A stretch of DNA of 64,000 nucleotides, taken from positions 2,356,001 to 2,420,000 of the forward strand of contig NZ_CP155449.1 in assembly GCF_040518285.1 (NCBI RefSeq), written 5' to 3'. The notes under the pieces were generated by a model. It did no database searches. It was not told the DNA's origin and saw only the letters and a list, made by a program, of their open reading frames with translations. The DNA is from Knoellia sp. S7-12. GTDB taxonomy: Bacteria; Actinomycetota; Actinomycetes; Actinomycetales; Dermatophilaceae. This document shows, piece after piece, positions 44,343-55,921 of this stretch; position 1 is the first letter of the stretch, and each line of letters starts with the position of its first letter. The position numbers and the translations under genes are program-made.

Positions 44343-44870
44343 ATGGACAGCGAACGCTCAGATCTGATCGAGTCCCTACGACAGCACCGCCACTTCCTGC
44401 GGTTCACCACCCAGGACGTCACCGATGACCAGGCGCGTGAGCGCACCACCGTCAGCGAATTGACCCTCGGTGGTCTCATCAAGCATGTGTCCGCCACCGA
44501 GGCCGAGTGGGCCCGGTTCATCGTCGAAGGGCCGGTCGATGGCCCCGAGATCGACTGGGACAGCGTCGACTGGAGCAACCCACCGCCCGAGGCTGCTGCG
44601 TTCATGGACTCCCACCGCATGACCGAGAGCGAGACCCTGGCCGGACTGCTCGCCGACTACGAGGAGGTTGCCGCGCGCACCGACGCCCTCATCGAGTCGC
44701 TCCCCGACCTCGGCGCCACCCAGCCGCTGCCGCCGGCGCCCTGGTTCGACGACGGCGCGGTGCGCAGCGCTCGGCGCTCGATCCTGCACATCATCGCCGA
44801 GACCGCGCAGCACTCGGGCCATGCCGACATCATCCGCGAGGCCCTCGACGGTCAGAAGACCATGGGCTGA
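44343..44870 (+). CDS. DinB-family (DUF664) protein
   Basis: A 175-residue four-helix-bundle protein. The start (DLIESLRQHRHFLRFTTQDVTDDQARERTTVSELTLGGLIKHVSATEAEW) and the C-terminal HIIAETAQHSGHADIIREAL are typical of the DinB/DUF664 group. Three conserved His (in LIKH, LHIIAE and QHSGH) would bind a divalent metal. Some relatives are thiol-dependent transferases using mycothiol or bacillithiol, which is a possible but unproven role. It is a single-gene unit. Confidence 0.87.
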   Translation: MDSERSDLIESLRQHRHFLRFTTQDVTDDQARERTTVSELTLGGLIKHVSATEAEWARFIVEGPVDGPEIDWDSVDWSNPPPEAAAFMDSHRMTESETLAGLLADYEEVAARTDALIESLPDLGATQPLPPAPWFDDGAVRSARRSILHIIAETAQHSGHADIIREALDGQKTMG

Positions 44871-44899
44871 CCCACCCCACCTCAACTTTTGCTCCCCAT

Positions 44900-44956
44900 G
44901 AGGGAAAGTGAAGGGTCCGGAGGCTTAATCCGCCTCCGGACCCTTCACTTTCCCTC
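44900..44956. terminator. Bidirectional hairpin terminator between DinB-like gene and acnA
   Basis: Arms 44900-44923 and 44933-44956 are perfectly complementary over 24 bp (arm begins GAGGGAAAGTGAAGGG) with a 9-nt loop. It lies between the converging ends of the DinB-like gene and acnA and probably serves both. Confidence 0.85.
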
Positions 44957-44977
44957 CGGTGGGAGGGCTGCGGTTCG

Positions 44978-47791
<2,814 letters not shown>

Positions 47792-47838
47792 GAGCCTGCT
47801 CCTTCCGCCGCGTCATCGCGTGTGTCGGTCCACCAAAT

Positions 47839-47856
47839 TATCTTGACGTCAAGATA
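47839..47856. promoter_or_regulatory. 18-bp perfect palindrome upstream of acnA
   Basis: TATCTTGACGTCAAGATA is a perfect palindrome 48 nt before the acnA start, overlapping the stop codon of the upstream gene. The GATAAT at its edge could be the acnA -10. The form TTGA-N2-TCAA is typical of MarR-family operators. The regulator is not identified here. Confidence 0.6.
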
Positions 47857-48757
47857 CTAGTCGAGAGGTGGTCCTGTCCACCTTCCCACGCCGCATGCGG
47901 TAGTGCAGACGGAGGGCGCGAGCCGGACCGACCCTCAACTCATGATCGGTCCGCAGGTCCCCCCGGTCGTCGACGAAGACGATGAACTCCTCATGAATCG
48001 GCACCTTCGCCGCCCAGGCCCCACCGCCTTGACGAGCGCCCGCCCCATGCACGAGGACGTAGGCGCCCTGACCTCCAAAGGGCCCGCGCGTCGATGTGAG
48101 GACGAGCGCACCGTCCTCCCTGACGTCGGGCCGCAGGAACACCTGGACGTTGCCGTGTTCCAACGGGAAGGTGACGTGCACGCTTGGGCGCGCGGCCCCG
48201 GGAAGGGCGCGGACGGCATACGCGCCGCTGAAGAGGAACTGGCCGCTGCGACGAAGGCGGCGCAACCACGCAGCCCAGACCTGCTCACCTGCGGCGTCAC
48301 GGATCGCGACGATCTCGCTGTCGATGCCATGACTCACGTCGAGAGGCTGGACCGGCAGCGCGAGCTGTTGCAGGCGCCGACCGAAGAGGTGCTCGACAAG
48401 GAGGCCACCGGGCGCGAAGACGGGCGACCAGCTCGACCAGGCGTCCATCGTCCACTCATCGGTGTGCTCGTAGAAGTGACGCACGGCCGGGTCCAACGAG
48501 TCGGCCGCAAAGCCCGGTCCGTCGAGCGCTGCGAGGTCCGGGACGAGACCACCGCCTTCGCCGCGGCCCACAGTGCCGGCGACCGAGGCTGCAGCGGCGT
48601 CGAGCCAGGACTCACCGATGGCTCCCGAGTCGGCCGCCGGCGCGCGCAGCCACGAGTGCTCGCCGTCCAGGTCGACGCGGCGACCAACAGTCCGCCAGAA
48701 GGCGCGCGTGCCGGCATCGAGAACCCGGTATGCCGCGTCACCGGCTGCCGCTGTCAC
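47849..48757 (-). CDS. Protein of unknown function
   Basis: A 302-residue soluble protein that I do not recognise. It begins VTAAAGDAAYRVLDAGTRAFWRTVGRRV, has acidic and Trp-rich stretches (HFYEHTDEWTMDAWSSWSPVFAPG), and ends with a basic tail. No signal peptide or membrane helix is evident. The GTG at 48757 overlaps the stop of the RNA methyltransferase gene as GTGA, so translation is coupled; earlier starts to 48787 are less likely. It may act with the methyltransferase, but nothing in the sequence says how. Confidence 0.75.
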   Translation of the reverse strand: MTAAAGDAAYRVLDAGTRAFWRTVGRRVDLDGEHSWLRAPAADSGAIGESWLDAAAASVAGTVGRGEGGGLVPDLAALDGPGFAADSLDPAVRHFYEHTDEWTMDAWSSWSPVFAPGGLLVEHLFGRRLQQLALPVQPLDVSHGIDSEIVAIRDAAGEQVWAAWLRRLRRSGQFLFSGAYAVRALPGAARPSVHVTFPLEHGNVQVFLRPDVREDGALVLTSTRGPFGGQGAYVLVHGAGARQGGGAWAAKVPIHEEFIVFVDDRGDLRTDHELRVGPARALRLHYRMRRGKVDRTTSRLVS

Positions 48758-50073
48758 GGCTCGTTGCGCTCGAAGATCGCCACGCACTCGACGTGGTGAG
48801 TCATGGGGAACGCGTCGAACGCCCGCAAGGACGTGAGCGCGTAGCCGCGCTCCATCAGGTATGCCGTGTCGCGGGCGAGCGCTGCGGGGTCACAGGCGAC
48901 GTAGGCCAGGGCGCGGGGCGCCAGAGCGACGACAGCGGCGATGACCGCCTTGCCGGCCCCGGTGCGGGGCGGATCGAGGACGACGACGTCGGCGGTCGGC
49001 GGCAGGGCGCTGTTCGGCCGACGAGGAGCGCTCCGACGACGACCGCCCTTGCGCGACCCGGCCACTCGGCCGGTCGACTCGACACCGAAGACGTGGTCGA
49101 CACGGCCCTGGACGTATTGGACCCAGGGTGTGACGGTCTCGACATTGAGCCGAGCCTGCGCCACGGCCGTCGCGTCGGACTCGACGGCGATGACCTGCCC
49201 GCGCTCCCCCACTGCTTGCGCGAGAGCCGAGGTGAAGACACCGACACCGGCATAGAGGTCGAGGCAGCGTTCGCCCTGTTGGGGCCGCAGCCCGTCGATG
49301 ACGGCGTCGACGAAGGTTGCAGCAGCACCGGGGTGGACCTGCCAGAAGCCGCGCGCACTCACATCGAAGTCACGCGAAAGCGATTGTGCCGCAATGGTTT
49401 CAGTGACCACCGGCGCATCAGCTTCGTCCGACGGGATGCGCACGACGACTGCCGGTCCGGTGCTCGGCGCAACGACGTCGACGGCCTTCTCTCCGGCCCA
49501 ATGGCCCTGCAGCACACCGGTTCCCACAACGCGCTCACTCGCGATCAGACAGTCGTCAATGGCCAGGAGATCGTGGCTGCGGTGGCGCCGCATGCCTGCG
49601 CGCCCCTCGGCGTCAACGGCGAACTCGGTGCGGGTGCGCCAGCGCAGACCCTCGACGTCGCCGGGCACGGCCTCGACGACCACGTCCCGCTCGACGTAAG
49701 CCAGTCGCTGCAGTTGCTCGGTGACGACCGACGCCTTGAGCCGGCGCTGCTCTGCGACGTCGACGTGCTGGAAGTCGCAGCCACCGCACAGGCCGGGACC
49801 GGCATAAGGGCAAGGTGGTTCGAGTCGTGCAGGCGCAGCGTCGAGGATCTCGACGGCGTCTGCCCGTAGGAAGCGGTCGCCGGGACCACCCTCGGTGATG
49901 CGCGCACGCACGCGCTCACCCGGGAGTGTGTGCCGGATGAAGAGGACGCGGCCCTCGTGGCGCGCGACGACGAAACCACCGTGGGCGATCGGGCCCGAGT
50001 CGACGACGACTTCGTCGCCCACCGTGAGTCCGTCGGCCGACACGGAGTCGCCCGGCGCTGCCGTCTCGCTCAT
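48754..50073 (-). CDS. TRAM-domain class I RNA methyltransferase (RumA/TrmA family)
   Basis: A 439-residue uracil-5 methyltransferase-like protein. An N-terminal TRAM domain (about 15-75: VGDEVVVDSGPIAHGGFVVARHEGRVLFI) precedes a cluster-type motif CPYAGPGLCGGCDFQH, then the SAM site LDLYAGVGVFTSALA and the catalytic DPPRTGAGKAV. The nucleophilic Cys is in YVACDPAALARD. It corresponds to mycobacterial Rv2689c in the same gene order. The ATG at 50073 overlaps the transporter stop (ATGA). A basic insert near 355 (RKGGRRRSAPRRP) looks disordered. The target RNA is not determined. Confidence 0.92.
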   Translation of the reverse strand: MSETAAPGDSVSADGLTVGDEVVVDSGPIAHGGFVVARHEGRVLFIRHTLPGERVRARITEGGPGDRFLRADAVEILDAAPARLEPPCPYAGPGLCGGCDFQHVDVAEQRRLKASVVTEQLQRLAYVERDVVVEAVPGDVEGLRWRTRTEFAVDAEGRAGMRRHRSHDLLAIDDCLIASERVVGTGVLQGHWAGEKAVDVVAPSTGPAVVVRIPSDEADAPVVTETIAAQSLSRDFDVSARGFWQVHPGAAATFVDAVIDGLRPQQGERCLDLYAGVGVFTSALAQAVGERGQVIAVESDATAVAQARLNVETVTPWVQYVQGRVDHVFGVESTGRVAGSRKGGRRRSAPRRPNSALPPTADVVVLDPPRTGAGKAVIAAVVALAPRALAYVACDPAALARDTAYLMERGYALTSLRAFDAFPMTHHVECVAIFERNEP

Positions 50074-52079
50074 CCTTCGCCGCGTCGGACGTCGCCCGCC
50101 ACGGGGCCGTCCATCCGTTCCTCGACACCTGCGGAGGACACCAGCTGCCACGGCACGCTCGCGACCATCACGCCCGGGGTGAAGAGAAGTCGCCCCTTGA
50201 GCCGGAGCGCGCTCTGGTTGTGCAGCGCCTGCTCCCACCAGTGACCCAGGACGTACTCGGGGATGTAGACCACGACGATGTCTCGGGGGTTGCCTGACCG
50301 GATGGACTTCACGTAGTCGATGACGGGACGAGTCACTTCGCGGTAGGGGCTGTCGAGGGCCTTGAGCGGCATCGGGATGTCGCGGCGATCCCACTCGGCC
50401 TGCAGCGCCTTGGTCTCCTCGGCGTCGACGTCGACGGTCAGCGCCTCGAGGATGGAGGGGCGGGTGGCCCGGGCATAGGCGAGTGCTCGCAGCGTCGGCT
50501 TGTGGATCTTGGAGACGAGCACGATGGCGTGCACTCTCGACGGGAGGAGTTGCTGCTTGGTGTCGCCCTCTTCGACGCGCAGCTCGTCGCGGACCCGGTC
50601 ATAGTGGCGCCTGACCCGCATCATCAGGAAGTAGAGGATGGCCATCGCAGCGATGGCGAAGCCGGCGCCGTGCAGGAACTTCGTGGCGAGGACGACGATG
50701 AGGACCAGGCCACACATGACCGCGCCGATGCCGTTGATGATGCGACTGCGGTGCATGCGGGCCCGGGTCCGTGGGTTTCGCTCCAGGGTCAGGTGGCGGT
50801 TCCAGTGCCGCACCATCCCGATCTGGCTCAGGGTGAAGGAGACGAAGACACCAACGATGTAGAGCTGGATGAGCTTGGTGACCTGCGCGTCGTAGAGCGC
50901 AATGAGCGCGGCCGCCGCTCCGGCGAGGATGAGGATGCCGTTGGAGAAGGCGAGCCGGTCACCGCGGGTGTGGAGCTGGCGCGGCAGGAAGCCGTCCTTG
51001 GCCAGGATCGAGCCGAGCACCGGGAAGCCGTTGAACGCCGTGTTGGCCGCGAGGAAGAGGATGAGGCCGGTGACGACGGAGACGAGGATGACACCGGGCT
51101 GGAAGCCGTCGAAGACCGCCTTGGCGACCTGTCCCATGACGGTGTCCTGGACGTGCCCCTCGCCCAGGGGCTGGCCGTCCTTGAGCAGCTGGGTCTCGGG
51201 GTCCTCGGCGATCTTGACGCCAGTCCACCGAGCGAGCGCGACCATCGAGACAAGCATCGTGATGGCGACGGCGCCCATGAGGAGCAGCGTCGTTGCGGCA
51301 TTGCGGCTCTTGGGCTTCTGGAAGGCCGGGACGCCGTTGGATATCGCCTCCACACCGGTGAGGGCGGCACAGCCCGACGAGAAGGCACGCAGCAGCAGGA
51401 AGGCCATCGCGGCCGTGCCGAGGGCCCCCATACCGGGCTCGGGAGCAAGCTCGTATGCCGCGCTCTCGGCGGACGGCAGCGTCCCGGTCGCTTCCCGGAA
51501 GAAGCCGACGATTGCCATCCCGATGATCGTCACCATGAAGAGGTAGGTCGGGACCGCGAAGGCCTTGCCGGACTCGCGGACACCGCGCAGGTTCATGGCG
51601 GTGAGCAGGACGACGAGCGTCACGGCGGTGGCCACCTCGTGACCGCGCAGGAACGTGAACGCCGACGCGGCGTTCTGCACGCCCGCCGAGACCGAGACCG
51701 CGACGGTGAGGACGTAGTCGACCAGGAGCGCGCTGCCCACCGTGAGACCGGCCTTGGGCCCGAGGTTGACGCTCGCCACCTCGTAGTCGCCGCCACCGGA
51801 CGGATAGGCGTGGACGTTCTGGCGATAGCTCAGGACGACGACGGCCATGACGACCACGACGCCGAGGGCGATCTCCCACGAGTGGGTTGCGGCGAGTGCG
51901 CCACCGGCAAGTCCAAGGGTGAGCAGGATCTCGTCGGGCGCGTAGGCCACGGACGACAGGGCGTCGCTGGCAAAGACCGGGAGAGCCAGGCGTTTGGGGA
52001 GCAGGGTTTCGCCCAGCCGGTCCGAACGCATGGCCCGCCCGAGGATGACGCGTTTGACCACGCGACCTGAGGAACTCAC
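50070..52079 (-). CDS. APC-superfamily permease, probable KimA-like potassium transporter
   Basis: A membrane transporter of about 669 residues: roughly 12 helices (about 30-455) followed by a soluble C-terminal domain of about 200 residues. N-terminal FASDALSSVAYAPDEILLTLGLAGG and YRQNVHAYPSGGGDYEVAS are typical of the KUP/KimA-like APC branch. The C-terminal domain (RVHAIVLVSKIHKPTLRALAYA, RDIVVVYIPEYVLGHWWEQ) resembles the cytosolic domain of KimA. Divergent TrkA-type genes support potassium transport. GTG at 52079 is preferred because TAGAGT lies 7 nt upstream; an ATG at 52097 is possible. It is the counterpart of Rv2690c. Confidence 0.85.
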   Translation of the reverse strand: MSSSGRVVKRVILGRAMRSDRLGETLLPKRLALPVFASDALSSVAYAPDEILLTLGLAGGALAATHSWEIALGVVVVMAVVVLSYRQNVHAYPSGGGDYEVASVNLGPKAGLTVGSALLVDYVLTVAVSVSAGVQNAASAFTFLRGHEVATAVTLVVLLTAMNLRGVRESGKAFAVPTYLFMVTIIGMAIVGFFREATGTLPSAESAAYELAPEPGMGALGTAAMAFLLLRAFSSGCAALTGVEAISNGVPAFQKPKSRNAATTLLLMGAVAITMLVSMVALARWTGVKIAEDPETQLLKDGQPLGEGHVQDTVMGQVAKAVFDGFQPGVILVSVVTGLILFLAANTAFNGFPVLGSILAKDGFLPRQLHTRGDRLAFSNGILILAGAAAALIALYDAQVTKLIQLYIVGVFVSFTLSQIGMVRHWNRHLTLERNPRTRARMHRSRIINGIGAVMCGLVLIVVLATKFLHGAGFAIAAMAILYFLMMRVRRHYDRVRDELRVEEGDTKQQLLPSRVHAIVLVSKIHKPTLRALAYARATRPSILEALTVDVDAEETKALQAEWDRRDIPMPLKALDSPYREVTRPVIDYVKSIRSGNPRDIVVVYIPEYVLGHWWEQALHNQSALRLKGRLLFTPGVMVASVPWQLVSSAGVEERMDGPVAGDVRRGEG

Positions 52080-52086
52080 GAGCGCC

Positions 52087-52137
52087 ACTCTATGCATCTG
52101 TGCACTCCGGCGCGGCCAAGGTTCACCGGTGTAGCGT
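52087..52137. promoter_or_regulatory. Divergent leaderless promoters for the potassium transporter and TrkA genes
   Basis: On the minus strand TAGAGT (52087-52092) lies 7 nt before GTG 52079; on the plus strand TAGCGT (52132-52137) lies 7 nt before GTG 52145. Only 65 nt separate the two starts, so the promoters must overlap and may be regulated together. Confidence 0.45.
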
Positions 52138-52144
52138 TCAGAGT

Positions 52145-52807
52145 GTGCATTTCGTCATCATGGGCTGCGGCCGCGTCGGCGCCTCGTTGGCCAGAGCCCT
52201 TGAGCGGGCGGGCCACGAGGTCGCGATCATCGACCAGGACGAGTCGGCGTTCCGCCGGCTGGGTGCCTCCTTCGAGGGGCGGCGTGTCGTCGGCGTCGGT
52301 TTCGACCGGGATACGTTGCGAGAGGCCGGGATCGAGGACGCATACGCGTTCGCCGCGGTCTCCAGCGGCGACAACTCCAACATCCTCGCTGCCCGCGTCG
52401 CACGCGAGAAGTTCGGCATCGAGAACGTCGTCGCGCGCATCTATGACCCCGGCCGCGCCGAGATCTACCAGCGGCTCGGCATCCCGACGGTCGCGACCGT
52501 CAAGTGGACGAGCGACCAGGTGCTCCGTCGACTGCTTCCCCAGGGCCACGTTCCCGAGTTCACCGACCCCAGTGGTCGGGTCGTCATCGCCGAGATGCCC
52601 GTCAACGCGGGCTGGGTGGGCCGCCGCGTCTTCAACCTTGAGGCGATCGTGGGCGGACGAGTCGCCTATGTTACTCGCCTGGGTGAGGGACTCATCCCCA
52701 CCGCCGACACCGTCCACCAGGATGGCGACCTCGTCCACTTCGCTCTCGATCGCGCCCACCTCGCCGAGGCTGAGCGCATTCTCGACGCCGCTCCCCCGGC
52801 CCTCTGA
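52145..52807 (+). CDS. ceoB: TrkA-family potassium uptake regulatory protein (CeoB-like)
   Basis: A 220-residue RCK-type protein. The N-terminal Rossmann RCK_N domain (about 1-120) has HFVIMGCGRVGASLARALERAGHEVAIIDQDE, the NAD/nucleotide motif with acidic strand end. A C-terminal RCK_C domain follows (about 135-215). It gates a potassium channel or transporter in response to nucleotides. The start is GTG at 52145, reading VHFVIMG; upstream codons are not conserved. It forms a pair with the next gene, equivalent to Rv2691/Rv2692. Confidence 0.9.
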   Translation: MHFVIMGCGRVGASLARALERAGHEVAIIDQDESAFRRLGASFEGRRVVGVGFDRDTLREAGIEDAYAFAAVSSGDNSNILAARVAREKFGIENVVARIYDPGRAEIYQRLGIPTVATVKWTSDQVLRRLLPQGHVPEFTDPSGRVVIAEMPVNAGWVGRRVFNLEAIVGGRVAYVTRLGEGLIPTADTVHQDGDLVHFALDRAHLAEAERILDAAPPAL

Positions 52808-52825
52808 CAGCAAGGACCAACAAGC

Positions 52826-53512
52826 ATGCGCGTCGTCATCGCAGGAGCAGGGAGCGTCGGTCGTTCCATCGCCCGCGAGCTCATCCGCAACGGACACCAG
52901 CTCCTCCTCATCGACCGTGACGCCGACGGAGAGCGGGTCGCCAAGGTCGCCGATGCGGCGTGGCTGCAGGCCGATGCGTGTGAGCTCAGTGCGCTCACCG
53001 AGGCCGGAGTGGCGGAGTGCGACGTTGTCGTCGCGGCCACCGGCGACGACAAGGCCAACCTGGTCGTGTCGCTCCTCGCCAAGACGGAGTTCGGTGTCCC
53101 GCGCACCGTGGCTCGCGTCAACAACCCCAAGAACGAGTGGATGTTCGACGACGCGTGGGGCGTCGATGTCGCCGTCTCGACGCCGCGGCTCATGACCGCC
53201 CTCATCGAGGAAGCCGTCTCGGTCGGTGACCTTGTGCGCATCTTCGAGTTCCAGCAGGGTCACGCGGCCATGGTCGAGATGACGTTGCCCGAAGGCAGTC
53301 CGTATGCCGGCACGCGGGTCGGCGACATCGCCTTCCCTCCCGACACGGTCCTGACGGCCATCATTCGCGGCGGGGCGCCGATCGCGCCCAGCCGGGATGA
53401 CGCGCTCGAGCCGCTCGATGAGCTGCTCTTCATCACGACGACCGACGGCGAGTCGGACCTCGAGTCAATGCTCAGTCCGGGGATCCGCCAGAAGCGTCAG
53501 CTCGACGACTGA
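52826..53512 (+). CDS. ceoC: TrkA-family potassium uptake regulatory protein (CeoC-like)
   Basis: A 228-residue second RCK protein. It starts MRVVIAGAGSVGRSIARELIRNGHQLLLIDRD and has a complete RCK_N domain, then an RCK_C domain from about 140 (MVEMTLPEGSPYAGTRVGDIAFP). It lies 18 nt after ceoB and probably forms a heteromeric regulatory ring with it. A GTATGCCG site encodes PYAG. Its 3' end overlaps the convergent DUF3159 gene by 16 bp. Confidence 0.92.
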   Translation: MRVVIAGAGSVGRSIARELIRNGHQLLLIDRDADGERVAKVADAAWLQADACELSALTEAGVAECDVVVAATGDDKANLVVSLLAKTEFGVPRTVARVNNPKNEWMFDDAWGVDVAVSTPRLMTALIEEAVSVGDLVRIFEFQQGHAAMVEMTLPEGSPYAGTRVGDIAFPPDTVLTAIIRGGAPIAPSRDDALEPLDELLFITTTDGESDLESMLSPGIRQKRQLDD

Positions 53513-54204
53513 GCGGTGTCAGGGTCCATCTGCTGCGGGTCGATCTGCTGCGGCGTGTTGCCGCGCACGAGCAACCAGCCCATCACTGCAACTCCCCCGA
53601 GCCACAACGGCCAGCCGAGAACGATCTTGGCGACACCGAGCGCCGCGACTTCGCCCGCGAGGTAGAGCGGGATCTGGATCGAGAGCCGCACGATGTAGAG
53701 CGCGACGAGGACCCAGGTCAGGCGCGAGCAGACCCGCACCATCCCGGCGTCACGCCTCCACCCGAACGGATCGTCAGCGACCCGAGGATTGCCCGCTCCG
53801 ACGAGGAAGCCGACGACCGGCCACTTCACGAGGATCGAGGCCAGCGTGCCGACGAGGTAGGCGCCGGAGATGAGCATTCCGGGCAGGAACGCGTCCTCGG
53901 CCTTGCCGCTGCGCATGGCGAAGAAGGCGGCCAGGCCGGTGGCGATGACCGCACCGAACACGTGTTGGAGGCTCGATCGCTGCACGATTCGGAGGACGGC
54001 GAGCACGACGGCGACGGAGACGGCGGTCCAGACGGCCGCGCGCAGGTCCTGACGCCAGCTCCACACACCGATGAACGCGATGGTCGGCAGGGCCGTCTCG
54101 AGGGATCCGCGCCAGCCACCGAGGGCAGAGGACAGGCGATGGCGGATGAGCTCCTCGACCGTGTGGGCTGCGGCCTTCTCGTCAGCCGTCGTTTCCGGGC
54201 TCAC
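53497..54204 (-). CDS. DUF3159 membrane protein
   Basis: A 235-residue integral membrane protein with about five to six helices, of the DUF3159 family (Rv2693c equivalent). It has a soluble N-terminus (about 40 residues, HTVEELIRHRLSSALGGWRGSLETALPTIAFI) and a C-terminal tail rich in Gln, Asp and Pro. The GTG at 54204 overlaps the upstream stop (GTGA). Conserved location beside TrkA and the OB-fold gene hints at a link with ion homeostasis, unproven. Confidence 0.85.
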   Translation of the reverse strand: MSPETTADEKAAAHTVEELIRHRLSSALGGWRGSLETALPTIAFIGVWSWRQDLRAAVWTAVSVAVVLAVLRIVQRSSLQHVFGAVIATGLAAFFAMRSGKAEDAFLPGMLISGAYLVGTLASILVKWPVVGFLVGAGNPRVADDPFGWRRDAGMVRVCSRLTWVLVALYIVRLSIQIPLYLAGEVAALGVAKIVLGWPLWLGGVAVMGWLLVRGNTPQQIDPQQMDPDTAQSSS

Positions 54205-54569
54205 TTCGTCGGGACGATCTGATATGTCGGGTTGAAGATCGCCGGCTGGCCCTTGACCATGGCGATGCGACCCTGCGCGATGAGGAAGACGCCCGGCTCG
54301 ATGCCGACGATGCGCCGCCGTCCGACCCACATGAGGTTGACGGCGCGTTCGCCGTCGAAGAGCTCAGCGACGAGCACCGGCATGCCCTGCCGTGGCGGCA
54401 TGGTGATGCAGCGGACACAGCCCGCCACGGTGGCTGGCTTGCGCTCGACGAGCTTGCCCGCACACGCCACTGCGGCGCCCGGGTCGGCAATCGTGCGCTG
54501 GCGGATCTCGTCGTTCTCGAGCTGGGTCTCGGTCCGGGCGAGGTCACGCAGTCGTTCCTTGAGGCCCAT
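54201..54569 (-). CDS. OB-fold nucleic-acid-binding domain protein
   Basis: A 122-residue protein with a single OB-fold (about 35-122: AVACAGKLVERKPATVAGCVRCI, VAELFDGERAVNLMWVGRRRIVGIEPGVFLIAQGRI), equivalent to Rv2694c. Such domains resemble the tRNA-anticodon/RecG-wedge OB family and may bind RNA or DNA. The ATG at 54569 overlaps the DUF3710 stop as TGATG; a GTG at 54572 is the alternative. Confidence 0.87.
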   Translation of the reverse strand: MGLKERLRDLARTETQLENDEIRQRTIADPGAAVACAGKLVERKPATVAGCVRCITMPPRQGMPVLVAELFDGERAVNLMWVGRRRIVGIEPGVFLIAQGRIAMVKGQPAIFNPTYQIVPTK

Positions 54570-55366
54570 CACCGCACCTCGGTGATCTCGGGCCCACGTT
54601 CAAAGGGGTTGAGGTCATCGGTCGAGGTCGGTGCAGTCTCACCGTCCGGGGCGGGCGGCATCGGCGCCGCCTCCTCCTGCGGCAGGGCCAACGGCAGCAG
54701 CTCACGCGGCGCCATGGGGTCGCTGCCGCGGACGACGACCGTCTCGCGGAAGATCTCTAGCAGCGGTGCGGCAGCTGCCTCGTCGATGGCTCCCCGTCCG
54801 GAGATCACGCCGCGAAGGAACCAGCGCGGCCCGTCGACACCGAGGAAGCGTGCCGGGGCGAAGACGGTGCGGCCGTCAGGTCCAGCGCTGGGCATGCGGG
54901 TGCGGAGCTCGGTGCCGAGTTCGGAGTACGCGAGATCAGCCGTGCCGCCCTGGCCCTCGATGGACTCGGCGATCTCGGAGCGGATCTGCGCCCAGAGGCC
55001 ACCCGAACGAGGTGCGGCGAAGGCCTGCAGCTGGAGCGCGGACTCGCCGACGACGGCCGTCGCCGCGATGACGTTCTGCTGCTCCTGGTCGATCTCGAGG
55101 CGCAGCTCCATCCCCTCGGTGCCGCTGACGCGCAACGCACCCAGATCGAGGCGGCCATCGTCGTCGTCGACCTCGGCCGCATCGAACGGCCCGGACGAGC
55201 GGTCGATGGGAACATCGGGGACGGTCTCGGTCACGGCGTCCTCCGACGCGGCCTCGTTGGACGCGTCGGCCTCGAGACCGGCGTCGAGGTCGGTGTCGGC
55301 GTGGACTGCGGACTCTGCCTCGACGGTGGTCTCTGCGTCGGCCTTGCGCCGGCGAAAGATGCTCAC
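54569..55366 (-). CDS. DUF3710 family protein
   Basis: A 265-residue soluble protein of unknown function. The first 70 residues are acidic and low-complexity (ETTVEAESAVHADTDLDAGLEAD); DUF3710 follows at about 70-220 (GRLDLGALRV, PRSGGLWAQIRSEIAES, FLGVDGPRWFLRGVISG). The C-terminus is Pro/Glu-rich. It is the Rv2696c equivalent, coupled to dut by an ATGA overlap in the conserved actinobacterial order. Confidence 0.9.
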   Translation of the reverse strand: MSIFRRRKADAETTVEAESAVHADTDLDAGLEADASNEAASEDAVTETVPDVPIDRSSGPFDAAEVDDDDGRLDLGALRVSGTEGMELRLEIDQEQQNVIAATAVVGESALQLQAFAAPRSGGLWAQIRSEIAESIEGQGGTADLAYSELGTELRTRMPSAGPDGRTVFAPARFLGVDGPRWFLRGVISGRGAIDEAAAAPLLEIFRETVVVRGSDPMAPRELLPLALPQEEAAPMPPAPDGETAPTSTDDLNPFERGPEITEVR

Positions 55367-55857
55367 GGTGTGGTCACTTTCTCGATGATGTCTGGGGGCG
55401 TCGTGCCGAAGCCTCCGGTGGATCCATGTCCAGTGTCACCCCGAACGCTGTCCGGGAGCGAGTCTGCCTCGCGGAAGTCCGCATGGAGATACTCCTGCAC
55501 GACGATCTGGGCGATGCGGTCGCCCACCGCGACCGTGAACGACTCGCGCGGGTCAAGGTTGACCAGGTTCACGAGGATCTCGCCGCGATAGCCGGAATCG
55601 ACCGTTCCGGGTGCGTTGACGACGGTGATCCCGTGCCGTGCCGCGAGCCCCGACCTCGGGTGGACGAGCCCGACGGTTCCCGGGGGAAGCGCGATTGCGA
55701 TGCCGGTGGGCACCAGAGCACGCTCACCTGGAGCCAAGGTCACCGACGCCGCCGCGGTCAGATCCGCACCGGCGTCACCGTCAGAGGCGTATGCCGGGAT
55801 ACGCGCCTGCGGGGAGAGCCGTCGGAAGGCAACCGGAATGCGAGAAGGGCCAGTCAC
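55363..55857 (-). CDS. dut: dUTP diphosphatase
   Basis: A 164-residue trimeric dUTPase that hydrolyses dUTP to dUMP, preventing uracil incorporation and feeding dTMP synthesis. All five motifs are visible: ASDGDAGADL, PRSGLAARHG, GTVDSGYRGEI (catalytic Asp), GDRIAQIVVQ and a C-terminal RGDTGHGSTGGFGTT. The start is GTG at 55857, with TAGGGT 8 nt upstream and no clear Shine-Dalgarno. The DUF3093 gene often found next to dut is absent. Confidence 0.95.
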   Translation of the reverse strand: MTGPSRIPVAFRRLSPQARIPAYASDGDAGADLTAAASVTLAPGERALVPTGIAIALPPGTVGLVHPRSGLAARHGITVVNAPGTVDSGYRGEILVNLVNLDPRESFTVAVGDRIAQIVVQEYLHADFREADSLPDSVRGDTGHGSTGGFGTTPPDIIEKVTTP

Positions 55858-55921
55858 GGGGACTGACCCTATCTCGGACACTGTGCCGCTCCGACCACGA
55901 TCGGACCACTGTTGGTGGCGC

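Noticed and set aside
50502..52070. Long plus-strand open frame opposite the APC permease
   Set aside because: Composition is dominated by charged residues from the antisense of hydrophobic codons; the permease is clearly the real gene.
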